Below are positions 15,113-15,240 of a stretch of 15,240 bases of DNA, piece by piece. The notes beneath the pieces are model-generated. The model did no database searches, was not told the origin of the DNA, and was given only the letters and a program-made list of their open reading frames with translations. The stretch lies in assembly GCA_012839145.1 (NCBI GenBank), contig DUNY01000228.1:1-15240 (forward strand), given 5' to 3'. The position numbers were made by a program, and so were the translations under genes. The stretch comes from Thermoanaerobacterales bacterium. GTDB taxonomy: Bacteria > Bacillota > Thermosediminibacteria > Thermosediminibacterales > Tepidanaerobacteraceae. Positions within the stretch are counted from its first letter, which is position 1. Each line of letters starts with the position of its first letter.

Positions 15113-15240
15113 AGGTGCCGCGAGGTTAAAAGGGAATCAGGTGAAAGTCCTGGGCGGTCCCGCCACTGTAATCGGGGATAAACTGCTATACCACTGGGAA
15201 ACCGGGAAGGTGCAGGGAATATGATCCGAGAGCCAGGAAA
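15113..15240 (+). ncRNA. Cobalamin (B12) riboswitch, cut by the window end
   Basis: Conserved elements occur in order: AGGTGCC (15113-15119), TAAAAGGGAA (15127-15136), GGTGAAAGTCC (15140-15150), GCGGTCCCGCCACTGTAA (15154-15171), CCACTGGGAAACC (15191-15203), and the start of the B12 box GAGCCAGGA (15230-15238). Only the 3' part of the core and the expression platform are missing. It reads rightward, so it controls a gene just outside the window, most likely for cobalamin transport or synthesis or a B12-independent isozyme. Binding of adenosylcobalamin would normally repress that gene. Confidence 0.96.

Noticed and set aside
1..15240. Transposase, integrase, tRNA or rRNA genes
   Set aside because: None was seen by eye on either strand; no terminal inverted repeats flanking any gene group were found.

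Overview
The window looks like a stretch of chromosome from a low-GC, anaerobic, spore-forming Firmicute of class Clostridia. The evidence is AT-rich DNA with strong Shine-Dalgarno sites, several probable TTG/GTG starts, an [FeFe]-hydrogenase, a phosphotransferase (PTS) Enzyme I, an alpha/beta-type small acid-soluble spore protein (SASP), and a cobalamin riboswitch. A thermophilic or syntrophic clostridial lineage is a guess only.

Layout. (1) Positions 1-1822: the last codons of a GltD-like or flavin-type oxidoreductase, translationally coupled to a 580-residue multi-cluster [FeFe]-hydrogenase and followed by a hairpin terminator. (2) Positions 2151-4799: the most remarkable gene, one 882-residue protein. 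It joins two ferredoxin clusters, a sensory-type H-cluster domain, a further Fe-S motif, a PAS domain, a sigma-54 AAA+ activator domain and a DNA-binding helix-turn-helix. It reads as a one-component sensor and transcription factor for H2 or redox state. (3) Positions 5055-8856: a same-strand operon of a lone glucitol-type PTS IIA protein, a homoserine-dehydrogenase-like protein with a C-terminal SAF domain, a small zinc-ribbon protein with a duplicated motif, and PTS Enzyme I. No EIIB, EIIC or HPr gene is present. (4) Positions 9018-12134, minus strand: an ABC exporter operon (ATPase, ABC-2 permease, GldG-like auxiliary protein), convergent with ptsI across a long inverted-repeat terminator. 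(5) Positions 12203-12388: a SASP gene, divergent from the ABC operon, with overlapping promoter candidates. (6) Positions 12760-14142: an NhaC-type Na+/H+ antiporter. (7) Positions 14403-15011: a DedA-family membrane protein. (8) Positions 15113-15240: a cobalamin riboswitch cut by the window end, whose gene lies outside.

How the parts may work together (inference). The catalytic hydrogenase makes or uses H2 with NAD(P)H or flavin partners encoded upstream. The fused H-cluster regulator next to it could report H2 or redox state directly to sigma-54 RNA polymerase. Its neighbour is an incomplete PTS operon whose lone EIIA may be regulatory, which suggests a link between hydrogen metabolism and sugar-phosphate signalling. 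No -24/-12 sigma-54 promoter was found by eye in the intergenic regions, so the regulator's targets probably lie outside the window.
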